64,000 nucleotides of DNA from Fischerella sp. CENA71 (GTDB lineage Bacteria; Cyanobacteriota; Cyanobacteriia; Cyanobacteriales; Nostocaceae): NCBI GenBank assembly GCA_024239075.1, contig JANBVI010000026.1:1-64000 (forward strand). The letters run 5' to 3'. Each line of letters starts with the position of its first letter. The stretch's first letter is position 1. Under the pieces are notes generated by a model. It worked only from the letters and a program-made list of their open reading frames with translations, was not told where the DNA came from and ran no database searches. The position numbers were made by a program, and so were the translations under genes. Below are positions 25,522-34,482 of the stretch, in pieces.

Positions 25522-25594
25522 CGAGCGCGGCAGGATTCGAACCTGCGACCAACGGATTAGAAATCCGTGGCTCTATCCACTGAGCTACGCGCCC
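25522..25594 (-). tRNA. tRNA-Arg(TCT)
   Basis: On the minus strand the gene reads from GGGCGCG (acceptor) through AGCTCAGT-type D-loop bases, an anticodon stem ACGGA/TCCGT with loop TTTCTAA (anticodon TCT), a GCAGG-TTCGAAT-CCTGC T-arm and acceptor CGCGCTC. All stems pair, with one G-U in the acceptor, and there is no intron. 73 nt including the discriminator G; CCA is not encoded. Confidence 0.96.
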
Positions 25595-25666
25595 ACATAA
25601 AAAAAGGCTTTAGATAAAGCCTGCGTGCTTATTATATATGTCTTGTTATCATAATGCAAGCTAATT

Positions 25667-25972
25667 TTATTTGCCACCGTAAAAAAAGGCGATTTCTTTT
25701 TCCTTAAGAGGTGCAAAGCCAGCGTCTACTAGCTTTTGGTCGAGTTCATCTTGGGGGATATGTTTGGCACCGATCCGGACTATGCGCGATCGCATGGTAT
25801 TACTAACACCACTACGCTGTCTATTTGCCTCTAATCCCATGACTTGATGATAAAGTTCCAGCTTGGCAGGTGGAATGGGAGTACCATCAAAATCAATTCC
25901 TTGGGTGATCGCCTCATCAACAGCATCAGCACCCTTAGTCGTGGGCTGAACTTCGTTGCTTCCGGTAGTCAT
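25667..25972 (-). CDS. Conserved small cyanobacterial protein (DUF4090-like)
   Basis: The 101-residue soluble protein has a well-conserved core: GIDFDGTPIPPAKLELYHQV, then EANRQRSGVSNTMRSRIVRI and FAPLKEKEIAFFYG at the C-terminus. I associate this with the DUF4090 family of cyanobacteria. No catalytic residues, signal or membrane segment are seen. It is convergent with nothing and lies between tRNA-Arg and a divergent gene at 26298. Function unknown. Confidence 0.75.
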   Translation of the reverse strand: MTTGSNEVQPTTKGADAVDEAITQGIDFDGTPIPPAKLELYHQVMGLEANRQRSGVSNTMRSRIVRIGAKHIPQDELDQKLVDAGFAPLKEKEIAFFYGGK

Positions 25973-26297
25973 GACTATATCACTTTATCGTTACACTTGG
26001 ATTTTACCAAGTATAAGGACACTCAGTATTAGAGATTTTTTCCAGACTCCTAATTTTTATAAAAGCCTGTTCCTAAGCAGATTTGATGCAGAAGAATCAA
26101 CAAAAACTAGATAATAATATCGAGGGTATTGCCGTATATTTTCGTATACGCTTGTATATATAAAATTTTTGGTTTAATCTCTAACCAAAGGTATAGTCAA
26201 TCTAATTTAAAATTGACTATTCGGAATTTTGGAAGTTAATTCTAAGTTCTAAATTCCGATACCGAAATTCACAATTGTTTTGGTCATAGGTGGTGCA

Positions 26298-26681
26298 ATG
26301 TCTGAACCTCATACTCCTCAAAAAAAAGACCGTACCCTAGAAAAAGCTCTGACCAATAAAATTATTGATGATTATTTTGAAAACTCAGAAAGCTGGCTAA
26401 GAGCAATTTTGCGGATGTGCATCTTCTCTTTGACTCATCTTGATGGACAACCTGTGTTTATGGTGGAATGTCCTAATCAAGCCGTAGCCAAGCGATTGAG
26501 TCGCAAAACCTACCCTTTTCGAGGCATGGTATATTATTTAACAGATGACTTCAATGCTAGCGATCGCTGCTTGTTTTGCTACCAAGAAAACAAAGACGGC
26601 TCGTGGCGCTGCTTTGATACTAGCATTAATGCTTGGACTGATTTAAAACCAAAAACCAGGAGACAGCAAGCAGAAGGGTAG
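26298..26681 (+). CDS. Conserved hypothetical cyanobacterial protein
   Basis: The start at 26298 (127 residues, MSEPHTPQKKDRTLEK) is preferred over 26280 because AGGTGG lies 6-11 bases upstream. The body is compact and soluble: NKIIDDYFENSESWLRAILR, FMVECPNQAVAKRLSRKTYP, then DDFNASDRCLFCYQENKDGS. There is no recognisable domain. The C-terminal QQAEG runs into a low-complexity GGGACAAGGGAGACGAGG-type repeat immediately after the stop. Confidence 0.65.
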   Translation: MSEPHTPQKKDRTLEKALTNKIIDDYFENSESWLRAILRMCIFSLTHLDGQPVFMVECPNQAVAKRLSRKTYPFRGMVYYLTDDFNASDRCLFCYQENKDGSWRCFDTSINAWTDLKPKTRRQQAEG

Positions 26682-26790
26682 GACAAGGGAGACGAGGGGG
26701 ACGAGGGAGACAAGAGGGGGACAAGGGAGCAACTATTTTTCTCTTTAATTTCCCTGATCCCCAATCCCCAATCCCCGATCCCCGATCCCC
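26680..26790. repeat. Short tandem GGGACGAGG- and CCCCAATC-type repeats
   Basis: Tandem purine-rich units (ACAAGGGAGACGAGGGGG) are followed by a run of CCCCAATCCCCGATCC units. The same unit types occur at 31020-31320 and 58508-58560. They lie between two convergent genes. Confidence 0.8.
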
Positions 26791-26796
26791 AACTTC

Positions 26797-27048
26797 TCAT
26801 CTTTGGGGACGTGTCACCAAACCACCAACAAACGCCCCCAAAATTGTGCCAGTCCATAATCCTGTTGTGCTACCTTGCCAAATTGCTCCTGGTGTTACCC
26901 AAGCACTACACGCCTGCTTGAAACCCCAAGCTTGATTTTGACATTTTTGGCTATGAACACTTAAGCTGATTTGACCTCCAATATAACCACTCAAAAAGCC
27001 AGATAGTAAAGCAAAAAAGGTACAAATTAGAATTCGGTTTTTAGCCAT
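26797..27048 (-). CDS. Small two-helix membrane protein
   Basis: The 83-residue protein has an N-terminal hydrophobic helix (about 6-26, LICTFFALLSGFLSGYIGG) and a second one (about 56-77, STTGLWTGTILGAFVGGLV). Two cysteines (C36, C46) lie in the connecting loop. It looks conserved in filamentous cyanobacteria. The function is unknown. Confidence 0.6.
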   Translation of the reverse strand: MAKNRILICTFFALLSGFLSGYIGGQISLSVHSQKCQNQAWGFKQACSAWVTPGAIWQGSTTGLWTGTILGAFVGGLVTRPQR

Positions 27049-27162
27049 TCTTTAATTTGTTTTAGTAGCGGTACAAGATTTTACGCCTGTACAGTAGTGA
27101 ACTTGTTTCAATAAATATTATCAGACTAAGCAATTGAGTTATTCGCAAATCCATAAACCCAC

Positions 27163-27280
27163 AAACCCGCAAGTAAACTCGCGGGTCATAAGCTAAGTCT
27201 ACTGGAAGTAGGCTAATTATCAGTCTACTTCCAGTAGACTTTTGCTATGAGACTGCGATTTCAATCGCAGGCGGGTTTTT
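27163..27280. other. Multi-branched stem-loop array downstream of ppc
   Basis: Three hairpins occur in 118 bp: CCCGC (27166-27170) with GCGGG (27181-27185); a 16-bp perfect stem AGTCTACTGGAAGTAG (27196-27211) with 27225-27240; and CTGCGATT-TC-AATCGCAG (27253-27270). AAACCCGC (27163-27170) can instead pair with GCGGGTTT (27271-27278) and close all of them. T-runs follow on the plus strand, but no plus-strand gene ends here. Confidence 0.7.
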
Positions 27281-27383
27281 GATCATTTGGAACGCTCCCA
27301 GTTAAAGTTGCGATCGCACTCAAAGTTAACCGAGAATCAGAGAATGCAAGCGCCCAATTATCGTTTCACAAAATCCTGATACA

Positions 27384-30300
27384 TCAACCCGTATTTCTCA
27401 TACCAGCAGCAATACCGTTAATTGTTAACAGTGCGCCGCGCAGCAATTCGCCTTTACTATATCGTGAGTGAATCACTCCAGATGTGGCTATATTCTTAGA
27501 CTGGCGTAGGCGCTTGAGGAGAGAAACCTGAATGAATCCCAAGGGTACAATTGTACCATTGCGTAACTGTACTGATCGCTGTAAGACAGGATCACCATCT
27601 AGAAGTCGTTGGTGTTCAGTGATTTTTAGGACTAATTCCCGTGTGAGATAGTATTCATTTGCTATTTGTTCAAATAATTTCTCGAAACGGGGTTGATCTT
27701 GTGGATCAGATAATTCTTCGACATAACGCCGCGCCATTTGCAAGTCTACTTTTGCCAAAGTCATTTCTGCTTTGGAAATCACCATCTTGAAGAATGGCCA
27801 TTTCATATAGAAATAGCGTAATAATTGCAAGTTTTCTTCTGGTTCTTCGTTTAAAAACTCTTGTAAAGCTGTACCGACACCGTACCACGAAGGGAGCAAG
27901 AACCGTGTTTGTGTCCAACTAAATACCCAAGGAATCGCCCGCAAACTACTTAAGTCTTTTTTACCAGAAGGACGACGGGCTGGACGAGAACTAATTTGAA
28001 GAAGACTAATTTCTTCTATGGGTGTAACTTGGTGGAAGAAGTCGATAAAATCTGGCTGTTCGTAAATCAGCGAACGATAATGAGTACGCGATCGCACTGC
28101 TAATTCTTCCATAATTTCATTCCAGGGTTGAATATCATCAAACCCTGTTTTCAACAAGCTGGCTTGAATGACAGCAGTAGTAACTGTTTCCAAATTGTAC
28201 AGTGCTAAATCACGCAAGGAATATTTAGAAGCTAATACTTCCCCTTGTTCAGTAATTTTGATGCGTCCATTGATACTATGACCAGGCTGTGCTAAAATAG
28301 CCTCGTAAGCTGGGCCACCTCCACGCCCAACAGAACCGCCGCGCCCGTGGAAAATCCGCAAATTCACGCCATGATTTTCTGCTATTTGCTGTAGTGATTT
28401 TTGAGCTTTGTGAATCTCCCAGTTGCTACTTAAGAAGCCAGAGTCTTTGTTGCTGTCAGAATACCCTAACATGACTTCTTGGAGGTTGGGAGTTAGGGGA
28501 GAGGGGGAGGTGGGGAGATGGGATGACGCGGAGACAGAAGATTTCTCTGTGTCACCGTGTCCCCGCGTCACCGTATCTTTGTCGATTTCGGCGTAGCCTC
28601 CAGCTAATAAGGCACGATATAAAGGTAGTTCAAATAGTTGTTGCATGACACTGCGGGAGCGTTGCAAATCTTCTACAGTTTCAAATAGAGGAACTACTTG
28701 AATCGTACCTACTGCTGTTCCAGGGTCGTAAAGTCCTGCTTCTTTGGCGAATAGTAAGACTTCTAGGACGTCGCTGACTTGGCGACACATACTAATGATG
28801 TAGGTTTTGCAAATATTATGACCAAACTCGCGTTGCAGCGATCGCACTATCCGCAGAGTTTCAATGATATCGTTGGTTTTTGGTGAAAATGGTAGTTCGG
28901 CGGGAATTAATGGACGACGAGTTTGCAATTCTCCGACTAACCAAGTTACTTTCTCTTCCTCGGTGAGTTCATTGTAAGAAGACTTTAAAATCCCAAAATA
29001 TTCTAGAATCTCATTTAAAGCATCCGAATGACGGGTTGATTCTTGTCGGATATCCAAACAAGTCAAGTTAAAACCAAAAATTTCTACTTGGCAAATCAGA
29101 TTTTCTAATTCCTGACAGTTGAGTCCTGTTTCTGCTAAGTTACGTTCAATTAAACGTAGTTCAGCTAAGAATTCTTCTCCCGAACGATAAATAGGGACTT
29201 CGGTTTTAGGTGTTTCTCTTGTGTATAAAGCTAAGTTGCGATCGCGTGTATTTTCCAGTCGCTTCACCACATAGGACATTTTCAAGCGATAGGGTTCTTG
29301 GCGATAACGCAGTGCTAATTCGTCGTAAACTTCACTTAACTGGGATTGGTCTATTTCTAGTGATTCTAGTAAATCTGGCAAGACATCACTCCAGTGCAGC
29401 GACACACTCAATAAATTAATTAGTCGTTTTACTGACTGAATATATCTTTCCAAAACGATTGTGCGCTGATAACAAGCAGTCTCCCAGGTAATTTCTGGAG
29501 TGACTGACGGGTTCCCATCCCTGTCTGCACCTACCCAAGAACCAAACTTGCAAAAGTTCTTACTTGGTGGTTCTAGCCAGGGAAAAGTATTAGCTAAAGT
29601 ATATTTGAAGCGTTTGTAAAGTTGGGGAATTGCATCAAATAAGACTTCTTGGAAGTAGTGCAGCGCATAATCTACTTCATCCAGTACAGAAGGTTTAAAC
29701 TGGTGTAATTCATCAGTACGCCACCAGAGGCGAATTTCTTGGATTAGTTGTTCCCGTAATTCTGCGACTTCCCAAGCATAATCAGGGTTTCCCACGCGTT
29801 TTTCTGCAAGATCAAGTTGTTGCAGCAAGTTTACCACTCGTCGCTGTTTCTCACGGATGGTATGACGAACAATTTCTGTGGGGTGAGCAGTGAATACTAA
29901 TTGTACATCCAATTGGGCAATTATGCGTTGAATTTGTTGTGGTGGTACGTTTAGCTGGTATAACTGAGGAAATAAAGTGGCGAAAGTGTCTTTACTTTTC
30001 CTATTTGGATTGGCTTGCCAACTCTTGCTTAACAATTCTGTTCCCACTCCACTGTTGAAACAATTTTCAGAGGCTTCAGAATTTGGAGAGGGAATTGTGT
30101 TTGCTATTTCCTGAGTTCCTGGTTCACTTCCCGCTTCATAGCGAGTCATTTGCTGCCGTTGTTCGTAGTCCTGCTCTATGATATTGATCAGCTGGAAGTA
30201 CAATGCAAAAGCACGAGCCGCCCGGATAGCTTCGTTGATATTTAACTGCTCAATTAATTTAAATACAGACGAGGCTTGATCAAGAGTTGCTTGCCCTTCT

Positions 30301-30473
30301 GGTGAACACAAATCACGTAATTGACGCAAAAGGTCTACCATTTTTTGCCCGCATTCTTGCCGGAGTACGGACTCCCACAATTCTTCTACTATTTGTAGTC
30401 GATGGCGCAAAAATAAATCGGAGGCGGGGTAGATATTCACTTCCTGGGCGAAAAAGTATAAAAGAGAACTCAT
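27384..30473 (-). CDS. ppc: Phosphoenolpyruvate carboxylase
   Basis: The 1029-residue enzyme makes oxaloacetate from phosphoenolpyruvate and bicarbonate. Motifs seen are [13 protein letters not shown] with the catalytic His, [53 protein letters not shown] and the conserved C-terminal RNTG. Start at 30473 ([20 protein letters not shown]) is typical. Residues 631-661 ([14 protein letters not shown] then [18 protein letters not shown]) are not part of the family: nucleotides 28490-28580 match the intergenic GACACGGGGACACGG-type repeats and have been inserted in frame just before [12 protein letters not shown]. The insertion sits in a loop, so the enzyme may well be active. Confidence 0.96.
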   Translation of the reverse strand: MSSLLYFFAQEVNIYPASDLFLRHRLQIVEELWESVLRQECGQKMVDLLRQLRDLCSPEGQATLDQASSVFKLIEQLNINEAIRAARAFALYFQLINIIEQDYEQRQQMTRYEAGSEPGTQEIANTIPSPNSEASENCFNSGVGTELLSKSWQANPNRKSKDTFATLFPQLYQLNVPPQQIQRIIAQLDVQLVFTAHPTEIVRHTIREKQRRVVNLLQQLDLAEKRVGNPDYAWEVAELREQLIQEIRLWWRTDELHQFKPSVLDEVDYALHYFQEVLFDAIPQLYKRFKYTLANTFPWLEPPSKNFCKFGSWVGADRDGNPSVTPEITWETACYQRTIVLERYIQSVKRLINLLSVSLHWSDVLPDLLESLEIDQSQLSEVYDELALRYRQEPYRLKMSYVVKRLENTRDRNLALYTRETPKTEVPIYRSGEEFLAELRLIERNLAETGLNCQELENLICQVEIFGFNLTCLDIRQESTRHSDALNEILEYFGILKSSYNELTEEEKVTWLVGELQTRRPLIPAELPFSPKTNDIIETLRIVRSLQREFGHNICKTYIISMCRQVSDVLEVLLFAKEAGLYDPGTAVGTIQVVPLFETVEDLQRSRSVMQQLFELPLYRALLAGGYAEIDKDTVTRGHGDTEKSSVSASSHLPTSPSPLTPNLQEVMLGYSDSNKDSGFLSSNWEIHKAQKSLQQIAENHGVNLRIFHGRGGSVGRGGGPAYEAILAQPGHSINGRIKITEQGEVLASKYSLRDLALYNLETVTTAVIQASLLKTGFDDIQPWNEIMEELAVRSRTHYRSLIYEQPDFIDFFHQVTPIEEISLLQISSRPARRPSGKKDLSSLRAIPWVFSWTQTRFLLPSWYGVGTALQEFLNEEPEENLQLLRYFYMKWPFFKMVISKAEMTLAKVDLQMARRYVEELSDPQDQPRFEKLFEQIANEYYLTRELVLKITEHQRLLDGDPVLQRSVQLRNGTIVPLGFIQVSLLKRLRQSKNIATSGVIHSRYSKGELLRGALLTINGIAAGMRNTG
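28490..28580. repeat. In-frame insertion of a short repeat in ppc
   Basis: GTGTCACCGTGTCCCCGCGT is the same kind of GACACGG/GGGGACACGG repeat found at 50864-50905 and 58510-58530. It adds about 30 Ser/Thr/Pro-rich residues without breaking the frame. Confidence 0.8.
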
Positions 30474-30582
30474 ATTTTGTGTTTGAGTAAAGCCAGTTAC
30501 TTTTTATGATTTCAGGTTTTGCTCTTGACCGTCATGGAATTTGCCACAATAATTTTGAGAAAAACTAGTATAATATTTGACG

Positions 30583-30813
30583 CTAATTTTCAGGATTTTG
30601 TTCTGGAAAGTCAAGGATGGGAAGGCGATCGCCACGAAATAATTCTTCACTTGCTTCCCCAAGAGCTTGTAATGTTTCTGAGGTGGCTTTCTCTACTATT
30701 AGCAACATCATGACTGATGCTGTACCCATTTGCAAAAGCAAAGATTGGGGAATGGTAAATAAACCCAAATTAAGTCCTGAATTGGCTGAAGATTGTGGAT
30801 TAGTAGCTTGCAT
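30583..30813 (-). CDS. Conserved small hypothetical protein
   Basis: The 76-residue protein MQATNPQSSANSGLNLGLFT has a central hydrophobic stretch (LLLQMGTASVMMLLIVEKAT) and an acidic C-terminus (LGEASEELFRGDRLPILDFP). It lies divergently upstream of the repeat block and 109 bp upstream of ppc on the same strand. No strong ribosome site is seen. The function is unknown, and the call rests on length, codon pattern and position. Confidence 0.55.
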   Translation of the reverse strand: MQATNPQSSANSGLNLGLFTIPQSLLLQMGTASVMMLLIVEKATSETLQALGEASEELFRGDRLPILDFPEQNPEN

Positions 30814-31019
30814 AGTTAATTCTCATGCTTTGGAGGAAATCAATATCAGGTAGCAAAATTAAACAAAGCTCTAAAGTTGATGAGCTTAAATTATTAATCT
30901 TTAGCCATTGTGCCAATTAATCAAGTTAACAAAAGTGTTAAAACTTGTTGGTGGATAATTCTATGGTTCTAGTTTACAAGTGATTAGGGAATAGGGTATA
31001 GGGGGTCAGGGATCGGGGA

Positions 31020-31322
31020 TTGGGAATCAGGGAGCAGGGAGCAGGGAGCAGGGAGCAGGGAGCAGGGAGCAGGGATCGGGGATTGGGAATCAGGGAGCAG
31101 GGAGCAGGGAGCAGGGAGCAGGGAGCAGGAAGACAAAGGAGAATAATCAATCTCGATCCTCGATCCCCAATCCTCGATCCTCGATCCCCAATCCTCGATC
31201 CTCAATCCCCAATCCCCAATCCTCAATCCTCGATCCTCAATCCTCGATCCTCAATCCTCGATCCTCAATCCTCAATCCTCGATCCCCAATCCTCAATCCC
31301 CAATCCCCAATCCCCGATTCCC
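31020..31322. repeat. STRR-type heptanucleotide tandem repeats
   Basis: At 31026-31072 and 31089-31127 the unit AGGGAGC/GGGAGCA repeats in tandem. From 31147 to about 31318 the units CAATCCC, CGATCCT and CAATCCT repeat about 24 times. No stop interrupts the plus frame, so a spurious 108-codon extension appears upstream of the gene at 31344. Confidence 0.93.
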
Positions 31323-31343
31323 TTTCCCTCAATCTCTGAACCC

Positions 31344-34298
31344 ATGAAAATAGCGTTACCAGTTAGTCAAAAGTCCTTAATACAGTGGGTAAGCCAAGCA
31401 ACAGGTATCAGTTGTTTAGGCGTGAAAGTCCGGTTGCGGGGAAATGACTTACACATTCTTTGTGAAAGTCCAGAATGTCCTCAACGTTGGCGTACTCTTT
31501 TGGATTTGCTGCACGCACTCCAGCATACAGACTTGGATGCTCTGACTAAAAACGACCAACCCTCAATATACCAAGTTTTCGTCTACGGTCGGAAGAAGGG
31601 GGAAAATCAACCGCAGTGGTGTCATCAGGTTTTCTTAAATCAGTTGGATCGACATTTAAAAGAGGTAGAACAAGCCTTAATTACAGATGCAGAAAAATCC
31701 AGTCACACGGGTGGGGCGCTAATTCTTTCTAATGAGAGTTTGGCACGTCAAGGCAACCCAGAGGCGATCGCTCGCTATTTAAGCGAAACTCTCAGTAGCT
31801 TTGGAATCGGGGTAGAAGTCAAAGCTAAAAAGCAACAAGTAACTCTCGAAAATCCCATCAATCAAAACCGATTACTGATTTACTGTCAGTCTAGCTATAC
31901 TCCCGATCCTTCCCTAATTGCGGAACCAGTAGCCCAGAAGTTACGTAGTCTCAAACTATCTGGTTATCAAGATGCTGTAATCGCCACCCAAGTTGAAGGT
32001 GAAACAGATTTTGACTGGATGTTGCGAGTAGATTTGACGCCTCCAGAAATTATGTTAAAAGAATGGGGGCGTTGGGGAGATGTGCAGGCGATCGCCTGGA
32101 TTTTAAATGCAAAGCTGTCTGATCTGGCAATCAAAGTCACAGCAACTCTCAAAGAATCGACTCTACATCTATTTTGTACTTCCACTAACCCCAAAGCAAC
32201 TAACCAAATTCCAGATAAAGCCCAGTGCTTAGGTGCAATTCTGACTTTACTGCAAGCCCTTGCACCCCAAGGAATTCTCGCCGCTACAGTTTACGGACAC
32301 AAAACAACTGATCACGAACCTGCTTGGATTGATTGGCAATCTTTACCTGCAACAGAACACCCAAATTTAGCAGTATCAGCATTAGAATTAGCTTCAGTTG
32401 GCGACGAACCTGCTATTATTTTTTTACTTGAGCGTTTGCTCAATCCTGACTTAGATATTCGCCTCAAAACAGGTGGGACTCGTGTCCTCTTGTTACGTAA
32501 AGGCGATTTACTACACATCATGTGCGAAGCACTTGTGTGTCCATCACGTAAACGAGTAGCAAATAAGGTTACTGATTTTGTTAAGCAGTTAAAAATAGTA
32601 GGAATTGCAGGCGTACGAATTTATGGGCGTCGTGCTGGTAACAAGGAACCTTTCTGGAACTACGGCGTCGATTTTATAAATCGTCAACGCTTAGTACCAG
32701 AAGCTACTCCAGAATTTGCCGCTACTGCTGCTTATGTTGGTGAGCTTTTAACAACTGAGGCCAACGAGCCTGTGCTACGTCCCGATTTAACCAGCGAAGA
32801 TATACAGAGTCTTTTTGCAGAAGTGTCTCAGGACTGGGGTGCAAGAATTAAAAGGTGGCTTTTAGCAACACAGCTATTTGCTGAAAAAGAATCGCAAGAG
32901 CAACAAGTAGAAGACAACGGCTGGCGAGTAGCTTTAGTTTGGGGTTTGCTTGGATTTTTGCTGACTCTCCAATCAGATTGGATTTTAGGTTATATCAGTT
33001 CTCGTTTAGTTCTCGAAACACCAAAAATTACTAGTATTCCACCAAAACAATCTTCTGTTGAAGATGAAACTCAGAAGTGGCAAAGAACAGTCTTTTTTAC
33101 TAATACATCGTCTAATTCTGGAAATGAAGTATTTAACGCTTCTGGATTCACTCAGCAAGAAAATGAATCTATAAGTAGGGGAAAAGCAACTGCAACTGCT
33201 ATTTTATTGGCAGCGCGATCGCAAATGCCAAGTTTCAACGTTCGCCAATTAGATGAACAACTAGCACTCTACAAACAGCGTCTTGCTAAAAGTGGTAAAC
33301 CACCAGATGTATTAATTATTGGTTCCTCTCGTGCTTTAAGAGGAGTAGATCCTACAACACTTTCTAAAACTTTGGCAAATCAAGGTTACTCCAATATTGA
33401 TGTGTTTAATTTTGGGATTAATGGAGCGACAGCGCAAGTTGTAGATTTTGTCTTGCGTCGGGTGCTAAAAGCATCAGAACTGCCAAAATTGATCATTTGG
33501 GCTGATGGTGCGCGTGCTTTCAACAATGGTAGAGAGGATATTACCTTTAACGCGATCGCAGCATCACCTGGTTATCAACAACTATCGCAAAAAGCCTCAG
33601 CAAACGAAGATTCAAATAATTCACCAACTACTCCCGAATCTATAACACCGAAGCCAAGCTTGAAAACCGCAACTAATACAGATAATAATTATCAAGCATT
33701 AGATGAATGGTTAAACCAAGCTCTAGCAAGTATTTCTACAACCTATCACCAGCGTGATCAAATCAAGAATTTATTGAATAAAACCCTGAAGTCTTTACCC
33801 TTAGTGAAAAATAATTCCGCAATTCATCCAAAAACATCAGCAGATGTAGAACAAGATGCTTTTGAGTTAGCTGTTGATTTTGATGGATTTCTATCAGTAC
33901 CTATCCGTTTTGACCCAGCTACATACTATCAAAAGCACCCCAAAGTTAGTGGTAATTATGACAATGACTACAAATCTTTTCAATTAGTAGGAGTGCAAGA
34001 CACTGCTATACAAGAAGTATTAAAATTTTGTGCATCGAAAAAAATTACAATAGTGTTTGTTAATATGCCATTGAGTGCAGAATATCTTGATTCAGTACGC
34101 AAAAATTATGAACAAGAATTTCAGCAATACATGTTACATTTAGCTGAAAATTCCAATTTAATTTATCGCGACTTGAGTTTAATCTGGCCAGAAGCTAATG
34201 AAAATTTTTCTGACCCCAGCCATCTAAATCTTTATGGTGCAGAAAAAGTCTCCAGAAAACTTGCGATCGATCCTATGATTCCTTGGCCAACCAAATAG
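31344..34298 (+). CDS. Large membrane-anchored SGNH-type acyltransferase (AlgJ/AlgX-like C-terminus)
   Basis: The true start is ATG 31344 (984 residues). An ORF open from 31020 is created only by tandem repeats. Residues 1-520 contain about four copies of a 110-130-residue module with strands such as VRLRGNDLHILCESPECP and LLRKGDLLHIMCEALVCP, and a V-YGR-G--PxW end. One transmembrane helix (about 528-552, VALVWGLLGFLLTLQSD) follows. The C-terminal domain is SGNH-like: LIIGSSRALRGVDP (about 657-670) with the nucleophile Ser and DPSHLN (about 957-962) with the Asp/His pair. It is followed by an MBOAT gene, so the pair probably O-acetylates an exopolysaccharide: MBOAT passes acetyl across the membrane and this protein transfers it. 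Confidence 0.82.
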   Translation: MKIALPVSQKSLIQWVSQATGISCLGVKVRLRGNDLHILCESPECPQRWRTLLDLLHALQHTDLDALTKNDQPSIYQVFVYGRKKGENQPQWCHQVFLNQLDRHLKEVEQALITDAEKSSHTGGALILSNESLARQGNPEAIARYLSETLSSFGIGVEVKAKKQQVTLENPINQNRLLIYCQSSYTPDPSLIAEPVAQKLRSLKLSGYQDAVIATQVEGETDFDWMLRVDLTPPEIMLKEWGRWGDVQAIAWILNAKLSDLAIKVTATLKESTLHLFCTSTNPKATNQIPDKAQCLGAILTLLQALAPQGILAATVYGHKTTDHEPAWIDWQSLPATEHPNLAVSALELASVGDEPAIIFLLERLLNPDLDIRLKTGGTRVLLLRKGDLLHIMCEALVCPSRKRVANKVTDFVKQLKIVGIAGVRIYGRRAGNKEPFWNYGVDFINRQRLVPEATPEFAATAAYVGELLTTEANEPVLRPDLTSEDIQSLFAEVSQDWGARIKRWLLATQLFAEKESQEQQVEDNGWRVALVWGLLGFLLTLQSDWILGYISSRLVLETPKITSIPPKQSSVEDETQKWQRTVFFTNTSSNSGNEVFNASGFTQQENESISRGKATATAILLAARSQMPSFNVRQLDEQLALYKQRLAKSGKPPDVLIIGSSRALRGVDPTTLSKTLANQGYSNIDVFNFGINGATAQVVDFVLRRVLKASELPKLIIWADGARAFNNGREDITFNAIAASPGYQQLSQKASANEDSNNSPTTPESITPKPSLKTATNTDNNYQALDEWLNQALASISTTYHQRDQIKNLLNKTLKSLPLVKNNSAIHPKTSADVEQDAFELAVDFDGFLSVPIRFDPATYYQKHPKVSGNYDNDYKSFQLVGVQDTAIQEVLKFCASKKITIVFVNMPLSAEYLDSVRKNYEQEFQQYMLHLAENSNLIYRDLSLIWPEANENFSDPSHLNLYGAEKVSRKLAIDPMIPWPTK

Positions 34299-34482
34299 GT
34301 TAGTTGTTAGTTCTTGGTTGGTGAAAACAGCCATAACGTGACTTACGAAAATACACTCAAACCCTTACCAAAGACAAACAAGAAATAATAAATAACACTG
34401 TTGACATTTAAACGTCAGGTGCTACAACAGGGAGAACCTAGCAGCACAAGCTATCCTTGACAATTGACTATTGACTGTATCA

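Noticed and set aside
25522-25594. Integration (att) site for a genomic island at tRNA-Arg
   Set aside because: No second copy of the tRNA 3' end and no integrase gene were found in the window.
31020-31320. CRISPR array
   Set aside because: Units are 7 bp in direct tandem with no spacers and no cas genes nearby.
31020-31343. Coding N-terminal extension of the SGNH protein
   Set aside because: It is translated tandem repeat (REQGAGSREQGAG and DPRSPIL units). The ATG at 31344 begins the first conserved sequence.
34471-34482. TTG start four codons before the MBOAT ATG
   Set aside because: There is no ribosome site favouring it, and the extra residues MTVS are not typical; the ATG at 34483 is more likely.
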